Shown in pieces: positions 42,680-52,249 of a stretch of DNA of 64,000 bases (the stretch's first letter is position 1; each line of letters begins with the position of its first letter). Origin of the DNA: Allokutzneria sp. A3M-2-11 16 (lineage in GTDB: Bacteria > Actinomycetota > Actinomycetes > Mycobacteriales > Pseudonocardiaceae); the NCBI RefSeq assembly GCF_024213555.1, contig NZ_JANAVO010000001.1, forward strand, positions 2,542,001-2,606,000, written 5' to 3'. A model generated the notes under the pieces. That model was not told the DNA's origin, ran no database searches, and worked only from the letters and a program-made list of their open reading frames with translations. The position numbers were made by a program, and so were the translations under genes.

Positions 42680-42716
42680 CAGGGCCCCCGCCGCACGAAC
42701 TCCGGCAGGGGCCCTG
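42680..42716. terminator. Hairpin terminator between convergent MarR and sepH genes
   Basis: A 14-position stem with one mismatch: CAGGGCCCCCGCCG (42680-42693) against CGGCAGGGGCCCTG (42703-42716). It is followed by GTACTTGAAG, the same edge sequence that terminates hairpin repeat family 1. Confidence 0.75.
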
Positions 42717-42734
42717 GTACTTGAAGCGGTTGCG

Positions 42735-43682
42735 TCAGCCGCGCTGCGAGCGGACGCCGAGCAGGACGTCCTCCCACGAGGGGACGATCGGGTGGTTCTT
42801 CCTGCCCCCCTTGCGGGCGGCGGGCTCAGCCCTCCGGTCGACATCGGGCTGCTGCTCGTCGGCCTCGCCGGCGACCGCGGTCTCCGGCTCGCCCGTCTCG
42901 GCGGCCGGTCCCGGGTCCAGTTCCGCGGGGAGCGGTTCCGGCTGGTACCGGCCGTGCGCGTTCGCCTCCTGGGCCACCGGGTCAGCCTCGGCGGTGGGGG
43001 CGGGCGGCAGCAGCGACTGCTCCAGCGGGCCGTGCGACTCGTCCAGCTCCAGCGCCTGCCGGGCCAGCTGGGTCACCGGCCGCACCGTGCGCAGCGAGCG
43101 GTTCGGCGTCGGGTCGATCAGGTCGGCCGCGTGCTCGTCCAGCGGCGTGACCGTGCCGCCGTGCGCACCCGGGTGGAAGATCCAGTGCGCGCGGATGTCC
43201 GAGCGCCCCGCCCGCCAGAGCAGCTGGACGACCCACTTGCCGTCCTCGCCCCGCCAGGAGTCCCAGTTGCCCGAGTCGTAGTCCTGCCCGCGCAGGCTGA
43301 AGGCGTGCGCGACGACCTCGCCGAGGGTCTGCACGTCCGGCCCGTCCTCGCGGACGGGGTGCGCGCGCTGGGCCAGGTCGGCCGTGCGCGAGCGCTCCAG
43401 CAGCACGGGGTAGGCGTAGCGCTCGATGCGCTTGGGGTCCACGCCCGCCGACGCGGCCAGCTGTTCGATGGACTCACCACCGCGGATGCGGGCCTGGATC
43501 TCCCGCGGCCGCAGCTGGCTCTCCAGCTCGATCTGGGCCTGGCCGAGCTTGGGCAGATCGCCCCGCGCGGCGGCGCGCAGCCGGTCGTCAGCGGGCAGCG
43601 TGAAGCGCTCACCACGTTCCGCGTCCTCCAGCACGACGGTCTGACCGTCCTCGCCGAGCCCGACGACTCGCAGCGCTCGCAT
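42735..43682 (-). CDS. sepH: SepH septation protein (DUF3071)
   Basis: A 315-residue cell-division regulator. The N-terminal about 165 residues are the DUF3071 region (RALRVVGLGEDGQTVVLEDA) with an H-NS/helix-turn-helix-like segment, GESIEQLAASAGVDPKRIER, and a conserved WVVQLLWRAGRSDIRAHWIF. The C-terminal half is acidic, proline-rich and disordered, ending in a short basic stretch (RKGGRKNHPIVPSWEDVLLG). In Streptomyces, SepH binds and stimulates FtsZ assembly. Start ATG 43682 has GGGAGG upstream; a GTG just before it is in frame. Neighbour serC matches the mycobacterial order. Confidence 0.9.
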   Translation of the reverse strand: MRALRVVGLGEDGQTVVLEDAERGERFTLPADDRLRAAARGDLPKLGQAQIELESQLRPREIQARIRGGESIEQLAASAGVDPKRIERYAYPVLLERSRTADLAQRAHPVREDGPDVQTLGEVVAHAFSLRGQDYDSGNWDSWRGEDGKWVVQLLWRAGRSDIRAHWIFHPGAHGGTVTPLDEHAADLIDPTPNRSLRTVRPVTQLARQALELDESHGPLEQSLLPPAPTAEADPVAQEANAHGRYQPEPLPAELDPGPAAETGEPETAVAGEADEQQPDVDRRAEPAARKGGRKNHPIVPSWEDVLLGVRSQRG

Positions 43683-43725
43683 CACTGCCTCCCCGATTTA
43701 CTTCACCTCGCTAGAGGTCACGGTA

Positions 43726-43763
43726 TGTCGGCGTGCCTACTTGACGCGGTAGGCGCGCCGACA
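43726..43763. promoter_or_regulatory. Inverted repeat in the sepH upstream region
   Basis: 15-bp arms with one mismatch (TGTCGGCGTGCCTAC at 43726-43740, GTAGGCGCGCCGACA at 43749-43763) around an 8-nt loop. It lies about 45 bp upstream of the sepH start, without a T-tract, so an operator or attenuator is as likely as a terminator. Confidence 0.45.
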
Positions 43764-43844
43764 CTCAGTTCTCTTCCCCATGCGATCTTGCCCGAAGCGC
43801 GAGGGGTTCCGCATCTTTGATCTCGTGACGATACGAAGCCGAAA

Positions 43845-43883
43845 CGGCCACATCGTGAACACTGCGTGATCACAATGTGGCCG
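43845..43883 (-). terminator. Hairpin after serC
   Basis: Arms CGGCCACAT (43845-43853) and ATGTGGCCG (43875-43883) pair perfectly over a 21-nt loop, 19 bp beyond the serC stop. It is the likely transcription end of serC. Confidence 0.6.
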
Positions 43884-43901
43884 TGGGCAACCGGATGTGG
43901 C

Positions 43902-45152
<1,251 letters not shown>

Positions 45153-45932
45153 TCACGGTGTCGGCGGGGGCTGCTCGGTCATCTGCCCGGTCATCTTCAC
45201 CGAGAGGGCGAAGTCGCGCAGGACTTCGGTGAAGTCGGGGGCGCGGTCCCAGTTCGCGGTGTGCCCGGCCCCGGCGAGCACCCGGACGGCGGCGTGCGGG
45301 GCGGCGGCCAGCAACCGGCGCTCGGCCCGCCGGTTCGCGCGGTCCCCGGCGCCGTTGAGGATCAACGTGGGACCGCCGTAGGCGCGCAGCGCGGGCGTGT
45401 AGTCGACCCCGGCCAGCTCGCGCAGGATCTCCGGCCCGGCCTGCGGGCGCACACCGACGGCCAGCACGGCGGCCGCGACCTCCCGGCCCGCCTGCCGGGT
45501 GAAGCTGCGCGCCGCGGCCCGCCGCACGTTGCGGTCCCCGACGATCCGGAAGACCAAGCTGAGCAGGGCAGCGTTGGCCCGCATGCGCAGGCCGACCCAT
45601 CCGGTGTGGTCCCCGGAACCGCCGGAGACCACGAGACCGGCGACGCGCTCCGGGTAGCGCCCGGCGAAGCTCATCGCGACGTGCGCGCCGAGGGACAGCC
45701 CGACCACCACCGCGGGCCGCTCCAGCCGCACCCCGGCCACCTCGGCGACCGCGTCGTCCATCCGGAACCGGCGATCGGCGAGGGGACCGTGGCCCGGCAG
45801 GTCCAGGGTGATCACGCGGAACTCCCGCTCCAGCGCGGCCGCCTGGGACATCCACATTTTCCGGTTCACGCCCGCGCCGTGCAGGAACACGATCGGCAGC
45901 GCGTCCTCGGGTCCACTGGCCTCGACTGTCAC
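45153..45932 (-). CDS. Alpha/beta-fold hydrolase
   Basis: A 259-residue hydrolase: oxyanion segment IVFLHGAGVNRKMW, nucleophile elbow VVGLSLGAHVAM with Ser, a catalytic Asp in ILNGAGDRAN and His in GAGHTANWDRAPDF. This is the standard triad of esterase/epoxide-hydrolase/haloperoxidase-like proteins; substrate unknown. Start is a GTG with weak ribosome site. It stands alone between serC and the two-component genes. Confidence 0.82.
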   Translation of the reverse strand: MTVEASGPEDALPIVFLHGAGVNRKMWMSQAAALEREFRVITLDLPGHGPLADRRFRMDDAVAEVAGVRLERPAVVVGLSLGAHVAMSFAGRYPERVAGLVVSGGSGDHTGWVGLRMRANAALLSLVFRIVGDRNVRRAAARSFTRQAGREVAAAVLAVGVRPQAGPEILRELAGVDYTPALRAYGGPTLILNGAGDRANRRAERRLLAAAPHAAVRVLAGAGHTANWDRAPDFTEVLRDFALSVKMTGQMTEQPPPTP

Positions 45933-45977
45933 GGAATGTGCGTTCCCCGATTCCCGCTCGGAGAAAACCCGTTCCGC

Positions 45978-46610
45978 TCAGTCCAGCAGACCGTTTTCCA
46001 TCGCGGTGGTCACGGCGGCGGTCCGGTCGGAGACGTCGAGCTTGGTGAAAACGCGCAGCAGATGTGTTTTCACGGTCGCCTCGCTGATGAACAGCTCCTT
46101 GCCGATCTCGCCGTTGCTGAGCCCGCGCTTCACCTGGCGCAGCACCTCGATCTCGCGCGCCGACAGGCTCGGCACCTGGCCGCCGCGGACCCGGCTGAAC
46201 AACTTCGCCGCGACCGACGGCGTGAGCACGGTCTCGCCGCGGCCCGCCGCCCGGATCGCGTGCAGCAGGTCACCGCGCGAGGTGTCCTTCAGCAGGTAGC
46301 CGGACGCGCCCGCCTCCACCGCGCGGAGGATGTCGCTGTCGGTCTCGTACGTCGTGAGGACGACGATCCGGCTGTCCGGGCACTCCGTGCGGATGCGCGC
46401 GGTCGCGGCGACGCCGTCCCCGCCGGGCATCCGCAGGTCCATCAGCACCACCTGCGGTCTGTGCGCCAGCGTCATGGCCAGCGCCTCCGGTCCCGACGCG
46501 GCCTCGGCGACCACCTCCAGGTCCGGTTCGGCGTTGAGCATCCCGCGAAGTCCTTCGCGCACAACGGGATGGTCGTCGACCAGGAGGATCTTGATCAGGG
46601 TCTCGCTCAT
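45978..46610 (-). CDS. NarL/LuxR-family response regulator
   Basis: A 210-residue response regulator. The receiver domain (about 5-120) has the acidic pair LLVDDHP, the phosphorylated Asp in VVLMDLRMPGGDG, and Lys in YLLKDTS. The C-terminal LuxR helix-turn-helix (about 145-205) reads LSAREIEVLRQVKRGLSNGE, then ISEATVKTHLLRVFTKLDV. Its ATG overlaps the stop of the upstream kinase gene (ATGA), so it is the partner of that kinase. Targets are not known. Confidence 0.92.
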   Translation of the reverse strand: MSETLIKILLVDDHPVVREGLRGMLNAEPDLEVVAEAASGPEALAMTLAHRPQVVLMDLRMPGGDGVAATARIRTECPDSRIVVLTTYETDSDILRAVEAGASGYLLKDTSRGDLLHAIRAAGRGETVLTPSVAAKLFSRVRGGQVPSLSAREIEVLRQVKRGLSNGEIGKELFISEATVKTHLLRVFTKLDVSDRTAAVTTAMENGLLD

Positions 46611-47833
46611 ATCGGCACCGCCACCTTCACCACCGTTCCCTCTCCGGGGGCGCTGTTCACCGCGAACGCGCCCCCCACCTGCTCGGTGCGGCTGCGCAGC
46701 CCGGGAAGGCCGAAGCCCATCGGCCTGCTCTCCGGGTCGAACCCCGCGCCGTCGTCGGCGATCCGCAGCAGCACCGCCTCCTCGGTGAACTCCACCGACA
46801 CCGCGACCGCACCGGCCCCGGCGTGCTTGCGCACGTTGTTCAGCGCCTCCTGAGTTGCGCGCAGCAGCACTACCTCGATGTCGGTGGCCAGCCGCCTCGG
46901 TTCCCCGGCGACCACGCACTCCGCCGCGATCCCCAGGTCGTGGCCGACCCGGTCGACCAGCCTGCGGATCGCCTCGACCAGCGAGGAGTTCGCCAGCGGG
47001 GCCGGGGTGAGCGCGCCGACCAGGGCCCGCGCCTCGTCCAGGTTCTCCCGCGCGGTGCGCACCGCGAGCGTGAGGTGCCGCCGCGCCAGGTCCCCGTCCG
47101 TTCGACTGTCCATTTCGGACTCCGCGGCCTGGACCAGGGTGACGATGCTGGTGAAGCCCTGGGCCAGGGTGTCGTGGATCTCCCCGGCCAGCCGCTCCCG
47201 CTCGGCGGCCACCCCCGCCTCGTGCGAGAGCCGGGCGACCTCCGCCCGCGAGCTCTCCAGCTGCTCGATCAGCCGCTCCCGCTCCGCGCTCTCCACCGCG
47301 GCCCGGTCCAGCCAGACGCCGAAGGCCAGCGCGTAGAAGGCGAAGATCAACGCGAAGATCGTGTACATGACGACGTGCTCCCACTGCTCGCCGTCGAGGA
47401 TCAGCCCGGTGACGGCGGTGAGGTCCAGCAACAGGATCATCACCACGGCCCACCCGAGCCGCACCGACAGGAACAGCTGCGGCCCGAGCACGAACAGGAT
47501 CGAGCTGGCGTCCAGCACCGCGGTCACGGCGGGCACGTAGAGCACCATGATGCCGACGACGTAGACGGCGCCGCGCCACCTCGGCCCGGTCGTGCCGATC
47601 GCGGAGCGGCCGAGCAGCACGTACCAGAGGCCGAGCGCGCCGACCAGGATCAGCGCGGTCGTCTTGTCGGACGGGAGATTCGTCGGCGCCAGCGAGATGT
47701 TCACGACGGTCAGCGCCAGCACGACCGAGAAGAAGACGTCCCAGATCGGGAAGACCCGCTGCCAGACGGTGACCTGCCAGTGCTCCCCGAAGTTCCCGTC
47801 GCTCTCCTTCAGGCGCCAGCCGATCCAGGTCAC
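46607..47833 (-). CDS. Two-component sensor histidine kinase (HisKA_3 type)
   Basis: A membrane kinase of about 408 residues: roughly five hydrophobic helices (about 25-190), a coiled-coil linker (SAERERLIEQLESSRAEVAR), the phosphoacceptor box ERERLAGEIHDTLAQGF with His, and an HATPase domain with N-box ALNNVRKHAG and G1 DDGAGFD. The paired LuxR regulator overlaps its stop. The start is uncertain: the frame is open to GTG 47980; GTG 47833 or 47854 gives a normal N-terminus (TWIGWRLKESDG). The sensed signal is unknown. Confidence 0.87.
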   Translation of the reverse strand: MTWIGWRLKESDGNFGEHWQVTVWQRVFPIWDVFFSVVLALTVVNISLAPTNLPSDKTTALILVGALGLWYVLLGRSAIGTTGPRWRGAVYVVGIMVLYVPAVTAVLDASSILFVLGPQLFLSVRLGWAVVMILLLDLTAVTGLILDGEQWEHVVMYTIFALIFAFYALAFGVWLDRAAVESAERERLIEQLESSRAEVARLSHEAGVAAERERLAGEIHDTLAQGFTSIVTLVQAAESEMDSRTDGDLARRHLTLAVRTARENLDEARALVGALTPAPLANSSLVEAIRRLVDRVGHDLGIAAECVVAGEPRRLATDIEVVLLRATQEALNNVRKHAGAGAVAVSVEFTEEAVLLRIADDGAGFDPESRPMGFGLPGLRSRTEQVGGAFAVNSAPGEGTVVKVAVPI

Positions 47834-48173
47834 CGACCAGGGTTTGCGCGTCACCGGCGAATCCGGGGGCCAGGTGCCCGGTTCGCCCGGCTGGGGCCGG
47901 GCAGACCGCCGTGGCGCTTCGAGCGGGACAGACGCGCCGGTGCGCCCGCGTGGAGAAGCAGTCCCCCCTGATCTCCACACGTGCGAGCGGCCCGGCCCCC
48001 GGATACCCCTCCGTCACCGCTGGCGGTGACGGCCGTGAGCGGGTGAGCGACCGCGGCATGGGCCGTGCCGAGGTGCTCCGTCCCGCTCATGGCCCGATGG
48101 TTCCGTGGCCGTGCGCCCGGTCGCGACGAACAAGCAGTGGAACGCGGTGTCCACCACCCGGTTGATGCGGCGC
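47834..48173. other. Gene-poor region with one hairpin
   Basis: Part (47834-47980) could be an N-terminal extension of the kinase. The rest has no convincing gene. A perfect 10-bp palindrome CCGTCACCGC-TG-GCGGTGACGG lies at 48011-48032. Confidence 0.5.
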
Positions 48174-48678
48174 TTATGGCTTTTCGCCCGCGACGGCTCG
48201 TACCCGTCGCAGCGATTGCGCCCAAGTCGCTGTGGCCGGGCACACCATGTGCAGCAGCGAGTGCATGTCGCGTTCGTCCGCACCGAGATTCCGAGTGTGG
48301 ATCGGTTCTAGGTGCGCGATGCGGTTGCGGGCCTGATACAGCCTTCGCAAAGGCTTCTGCACCCGTTCTCGATGATCTTCTGCGCCTGGGAAGCCGAAGC
48401 GGATCGAGGGAGTCCAGAGAGTGTGCCACTGCTGTGCTCTTCCTTTGCCTTCGCCCGGTCGCTTCTGGAGCGTTCTCCCAGCAAGTTCCGAGGATCGTCC
48501 AGCCAAGTACCTGGTAGACGCTGGCTTGCGTGCCATCCGGTCAGCCGATCGGTAATGACCTTGCGGACCACAATCTCAACGATGGCCAGCGCTTCGTGCA
48601 GAGCGCCGGAGAGCTTGATGTTCCATTCGTACGGGGCAAGCCTGTCGGAGGACAGCCGTTGTTCACGTAAAGTTGCTC
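48174..48678 (-). pseudogene. Remnant of an Abi/HEPN-like family gene
   Basis: Two frames together recover pieces of one protein. The upstream frame (to about 48440) encodes LAPYEWNIKLSGALHEALAI, then RLPGTWLDDPRNLLGERSRS; the second frame (from about 48430 to the TAA at 48174) encodes TLWTPSIRFGFPGAED and LYQARNRIAHLEPIHTRNLG. The ARNRIAHLEPI segment (R-x4-6-H) is the hallmark of HEPN/Abi-like proteins linked to phage abortive infection. The 5' part has no start codon before a stop at 48679, and 20-30 residues seem missing at the frame switch. Lower GC than neighbours supports decay of an acquired gene. Confidence 0.65.
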
Positions 48679-48735
48679 ATGAAGACCTGGATCGGCCTCT
48701 GTGCTTCGGCGCATGTCCCCATGGTTGTGGCTCTA

Positions 48736-48768
48736 CCGAAGCCCGGCTCCCTTGGAGCCGGGCTTCGG
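48736..48768. terminator. Hairpin terminator after citA
   Basis: A perfect 15-bp stem (CCGAAGCCCGGCTCC at 48736-48750 with its complement at 48754-48768) and a 3-nt loop, 11 bp beyond the citA stop. Confidence 0.8.
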
Positions 48769-48779
48769 CCATTCAGGGA

Positions 48780-49913
48780 TCAGACCGGGGTGATGCCCGC
48801 CCAGCCCTCGATGGTCTCGGGGGAGCGCGGGGCGGGGCCGATGTATTCCGCGGACGGCCGGACCAGCCTGCCCGTGCGCTTCTGCTCCAGGATGTGCGCG
48901 CACCAGCCCGCGGTCCTGGCGCAGGTGAACATCGCGTGCATCATGTGCGGCGGCACCTCGGCGAAGTCCAGCACGACCGCGGCCCAGAACTCCACGTTGG
49001 TCTCGATCGCCCGGTCCGGCCTGCGCTCGCGCAGCTCGGCCAGCGCGGCCCGCTCCAGCGCCGCGGCGGCCTCGAAGCGCTCGGCGCCCAGTTCCTGGCA
49101 GGTGCGGCGGAGCACCCGGGCCCGGGGGTCCTCGGCGCGGTAGACGCGGTGGCCGAAGCCCATCAGCCGTTCCTTGCGGTCGAGGATGTCGGCGACCACG
49201 CGGCGCGCGTCGCCGGTCCGCTCGACCGCCTCGATCATCGGCAGCACCCTGGCGGGCGCGCCGCCGTGCAGCGGGCCGGACATCGCGCCGATCGCGCCGG
49301 ACATCGCCGCGGCCACGTCCGCCCCGGTCGAGGCGATCACCCTGGCGGTGAACGTGGAGGCGTTGAGCCCGTGCTCGGCCGCGGAGACCCAGTAGGTGTC
49401 GATCGCCTTCACGTGCGCGGGATCGGGCTCGCCGCGCCAGCGGGTCATGAACCGCTCGGTGATCGTGCGGCACTCGTCGATCCGGTCCTGCGGGACGGCG
49501 GGGACGCCGATGCCGCGGGCCGACTGGGCCACGTAGGACAGCGCCATCACCGAGGCGCGGGCCAGCTCCTCGCGCGCGGTCTCCTCGGTGATGTCCAGCA
49601 GCGGGCGGTAGCCCCAGATCGGCGCGACCATCGCCAGCGCGGCCTGCACGTCGACCCGGACGTCACCGGTGTGCACCGGGATCGGGAACGGCTCCGCAGG
49701 CGGGAGTCCCGCGCCGAAGCGCCCGTCAACGAGCAGCGCCCACACGTCGCCGAAGGTGACCCGGCCGGCCAGCTCCTCGATGTCCACGCCCCGGTAACGC
49801 AGCGCGCCGCCGTCGCGGTCCGGCTCCGCGATCTCGGTCCGGAAGGCGACAACACCTTCGAGGCCGGGCCGGAACCCATTGTCGTGGCTCGCATCCTGCA
49901 CCGCGTTGTGCAT
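48780..49913 (-). CDS. citA: Citrate synthase 2
   Basis: A 377-residue citrate synthase-like enzyme condensing oxaloacetate and acetyl-CoA (or propionyl-CoA for methylcitrate). Catalytic features: AAEHGLNASTFTARVIASTG with His, GPLHGGAPARV with His, GFGHRVYRAEDPRA, and the Asp region ETNVEFWAAVVLDF. It is shorter and distinct from the hexameric GltA at 59182 in the same window, as with M. tuberculosis citA (Rv0889c) and gltA2 (Rv0896). ATG 49913 has GAGGAGG upstream. Divergent from pdxH. Confidence 0.88.
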   Translation of the reverse strand: MHNAVQDASHDNGFRPGLEGVVAFRTEIAEPDRDGGALRYRGVDIEELAGRVTFGDVWALLVDGRFGAGLPPAEPFPIPVHTGDVRVDVQAALAMVAPIWGYRPLLDITEETAREELARASVMALSYVAQSARGIGVPAVPQDRIDECRTITERFMTRWRGEPDPAHVKAIDTYWVSAAEHGLNASTFTARVIASTGADVAAAMSGAIGAMSGPLHGGAPARVLPMIEAVERTGDARRVVADILDRKERLMGFGHRVYRAEDPRARVLRRTCQELGAERFEAAAALERAALAELRERRPDRAIETNVEFWAAVVLDFAEVPPHMMHAMFTCARTAGWCAHILEQKRTGRLVRPSAEYIGPAPRSPETIEGWAGITPV

Positions 49914-50154
49914 CCGATCGCCTCCTCGGCCGCCGTGGGTCGGCAAGCCTCATTAGTGGCCACCCGGACCGATTTACAAGGCGGCCTTCTATCTGTTTCG
50001 GTGCAGTAACCCTCCTCCCCGACACTCGGTGGCAGCAATCACCTCCTGCGGTGGCATGCATCACCGGCCAGGCGGTTTCGAAAAGCGTGCCGAGGCCGTA
50101 CGGTCCGCTCTCACGGGTTGTGTCGGTCGGCCAGCATTTCCGGGGAGGAACGTC

Positions 50155-50814
50155 ATGCCGGACGCGGACGTGAACATCGCACTGCCAGCCATGAGGGTGT
50201 CCTACGAAGCGGGCGTGCTTGACGAGTCCTCGCTGGCCGAGACGTGGCACGAACAGCTGAAACTCTGGCTGGACGAGGCGATCGAGTTCAAGATCCCCGA
50301 GCCGAACGCGATGGTCCTGGCGACCGCCGACCGCGAGGGCCGCCCTTCATCACGCACCGTGCTGCTCAAGGGACTCGATGACCGGGGAGTGGTGTTCTTC
50401 ACCAACTACACCTCGAACAAGAGTCACGATCTGTTGGCGACCCGCTATGCCTCCGCCACTTTCCCGTGGTTCTCGATGCAGCGCCAGGTGAGCATCCGCG
50501 GCGGTGTGGAAAAGGTGAACGCGGCGGAGACCGCGGAGTACTGGAACAGCCGCCCGCGCGGTTCCCAGCTCGGCGCGTGGGCCTCCCCGCAGTCGCGCGT
50601 GATCACCGGCAGGAACACGCTGAACTCCGCGCTGAACTCGGTGCGCAGGCGTTTCGCCGACGCCGAGCGGATTCCGGTACCCCCGCACTGGGGCGGCTGG
50701 CGGATCCGGCCGGAACTCGTGGAGTTCTGGCAGGGCCGCGAGGACCGCATGCACGACCGGCTGCGCTTCAGGGACAACCGCGACGGCTGGAAGGTCGAGC
50801 GGCTCGCCCCCTGA
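50155..50814 (+). CDS. pdxH: Pyridoxamine 5'-phosphate oxidase
   Basis: A 219-residue FMN enzyme that oxidises pyridoxine or pyridoxamine phosphate to PLP. Typical sequences: PNAMVLATADREGRPSSRTV, LLKGLDDRGVVFFTNYTSNK (FMN phosphate site), VSIRGGVEKV and the C-terminal hallmark WGGWRIRPELVEFWQGREDR, then LRFRDNRDGWKVERLAP. ATG 50155 is preceded by GGGGAGGAA; the longer frame upstream is not coding. A hairpin terminator follows at 50826-50858. Confidence 0.94.
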   Translation: MPDADVNIALPAMRVSYEAGVLDESSLAETWHEQLKLWLDEAIEFKIPEPNAMVLATADREGRPSSRTVLLKGLDDRGVVFFTNYTSNKSHDLLATRYASATFPWFSMQRQVSIRGGVEKVNAAETAEYWNSRPRGSQLGAWASPQSRVITGRNTLNSALNSVRRRFADAERIPVPPHWGGWRIRPELVEFWQGREDRMHDRLRFRDNRDGWKVERLAP

Positions 50815-50825
50815 GCCTCGGCACA

Positions 50826-50858
50826 CCGCCGTTCTTCCGCTCCCTGGAAGGACGGCGG
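50826..50858 (+). terminator. Hairpin terminator after pdxH
   Basis: Arms CCGCCGTTCTTCC (50826-50838) and GGAAGGACGGCGG (50846-50858) pair with one mismatch across a 7-nt loop, 12 bp beyond the pdxH stop. Confidence 0.7.
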
Positions 50859-50920
50859 CGTCGTGCCACGTGACCCGGAATACGCTTTCTCGCCGTTCGG
50901 TCCTTACCTAGGCTAAGCAG

Positions 50921-52249
50921 GTGGACGATGCGGCGGGTACCCGGAGCCAGGACCCCGAGACGGTAGATCCGCCTGCGCGCAAGGGGTGGCTGCGCCGCAT
51001 CGTGATCGACACCGAGCCGCTGCGCGTCGCCGACTTCCGGCGGCTGTGGCTCTCCGGCATCGTCACCGCCGTCGGCAGCCAGCTGGCCACGGTCGCGGTC
51101 CCCAAGCAGCTGTTCGACCTCACCGGCTCCTCGGCGTGGGTCGGTCTCGCCGGGGCGTTCGCCGTCGTCCCCCTCGTCGTCTTCGGTCTCTGGGGCGGAG
51201 CGATCGCCGACGCGGTCGACCGCCGCAAGCTGCTGCTGGTGACAAACGTTGGCGTCGCGCTGACCTCGGTGCTGCTCTGGGCGCAGGCCGCCAGCGGGAT
51301 GAACTCGCCGTGGGCGGTGCTGGTGCTGCTCGGCGTGCAGCAGGCGTTCTTCGCGGTGAACATGCCGACCCGCAGCGCGGTGCTCGCCCGGCTGATCCCG
51401 CTGCGCATGATGCCCTCGGCGCAAGCGCTGAGCTCGACCACGTTCTCCGTCTCGGCCGTCTTCGGGCCGCTGCTGGCAGGCGCGCTGCTGCCGCTGCTGG
51501 GTGTCTCCACGCTGTACCTGATCGACGCCGTCGCGCTGACCGCCACGCTCTGGGCGGTCTTCCGGCTGCCGCCGATGCCGCCGCTCGGCGACGACGCGCC
51601 GTCGCGCCGGGCCGGGCTGCGCGAGGTCGTCGACGGCTTCCGTTACGTGGCGACCCGCAGCATCCTGCTGGCCTCGTTCCTGCTCGACATCATCGCGATG
51701 GTGGCCGGGATGCCCCGCGCCCTGTTCCCGGAGATGGCCGAGCGCACCTTCGGCGACCCGGCGGGCGGAGGTCCCGCGCTCGGCCTGCTCTACGCGGCCA
51801 TTCCGCTGGGCGCGGCGGTCTGCGGCCTGTTCTCCGGCTGGTTCATGCGGGTTCAGCGGCACGGCGTCGCCATCGCGGTGTCCGTTGTCGCGTGGGGAAT
51901 CGCGATGATCGGCTTCGGGCTCTCCGGCTCGGTGTGGTGGGCGGTGGCCTTCCTGGCCTTCGGCGGCGCGGCGGACATGGTGTCCATGGCCTTCCGCGGC
52001 GCGATGCTCCAAGCCGCGGTGACCGACGAGATGCGCGGACGGATGCAGGGCATGTTCACCGTCGTGGTGGTGGGCGGCCCGCGCGTCGCGGACATGCTGC
52101 ACGGAGCGGTGGGCGCTTCGGTCGGTGCGGGCGTCGCGGCCGCGGGAGGTGGCGCGCTCGTGGTGGTGCTGACCGTCGTCGCGGTCCTGTTCCTCCCGGC
52201 GTTCTGGCGCTACATCGCGCCTAAGGACGGAGAGCCAGCCCAGCGCTGA
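50921..52249 (+). CDS. MFS transporter
   Basis: A 442-residue major facilitator with about 12 helices: FRRLWLSGIVTAVGSQLATV at the start of helix 1, LWGGAIADAVDRRKLLL after helix 2, NMPTRSAVLARLIP and the second-half LFSGWFMRVQRHG loop. It belongs to the MFS_3-like exporter group; substrate unknown. TAGGCT (50909-50914) ends 6 nt before GTG 50921, so it is likely leaderless. Its 3' end overlaps the convergent arginase-family gene by 29 bp. Confidence 0.86.
   Translation: MDDAAGTRSQDPETVDPPARKGWLRRIVIDTEPLRVADFRRLWLSGIVTAVGSQLATVAVPKQLFDLTGSSAWVGLAGAFAVVPLVVFGLWGGAIADAVDRRKLLLVTNVGVALTSVLLWAQAASGMNSPWAVLVLLGVQQAFFAVNMPTRSAVLARLIPLRMMPSAQALSSTTFSVSAVFGPLLAGALLPLLGVSTLYLIDAVALTATLWAVFRLPPMPPLGDDAPSRRAGLREVVDGFRYVATRSILLASFLLDIIAMVAGMPRALFPEMAERTFGDPAGGGPALGLLYAAIPLGAAVCGLFSGWFMRVQRHGVAIAVSVVAWGIAMIGFGLSGSVWWAVAFLAFGGAADMVSMAFRGAMLQAAVTDEMRGRMQGMFTVVVVGGPRVADMLHGAVGASVGAGVAAAGGGALVVVLTVVAVLFLPAFWRYIAPKDGEPAQR

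Noticed and set aside
48312-50009. Plus-strand long frame across the Abi remnant and citA
   Set aside because: Antisense to citA; sequence is low-complexity Arg/His/Gly typical of shadow frames.
50903-50920. CTTACCTAGGCTAAGCAG before the MFS gene as an iron box
   Set aside because: Only the central TAGGCTAA matches the IdeR consensus; the flanks do not. TAGGCT is better read as a -10 box 6 nt before GTG 50921.
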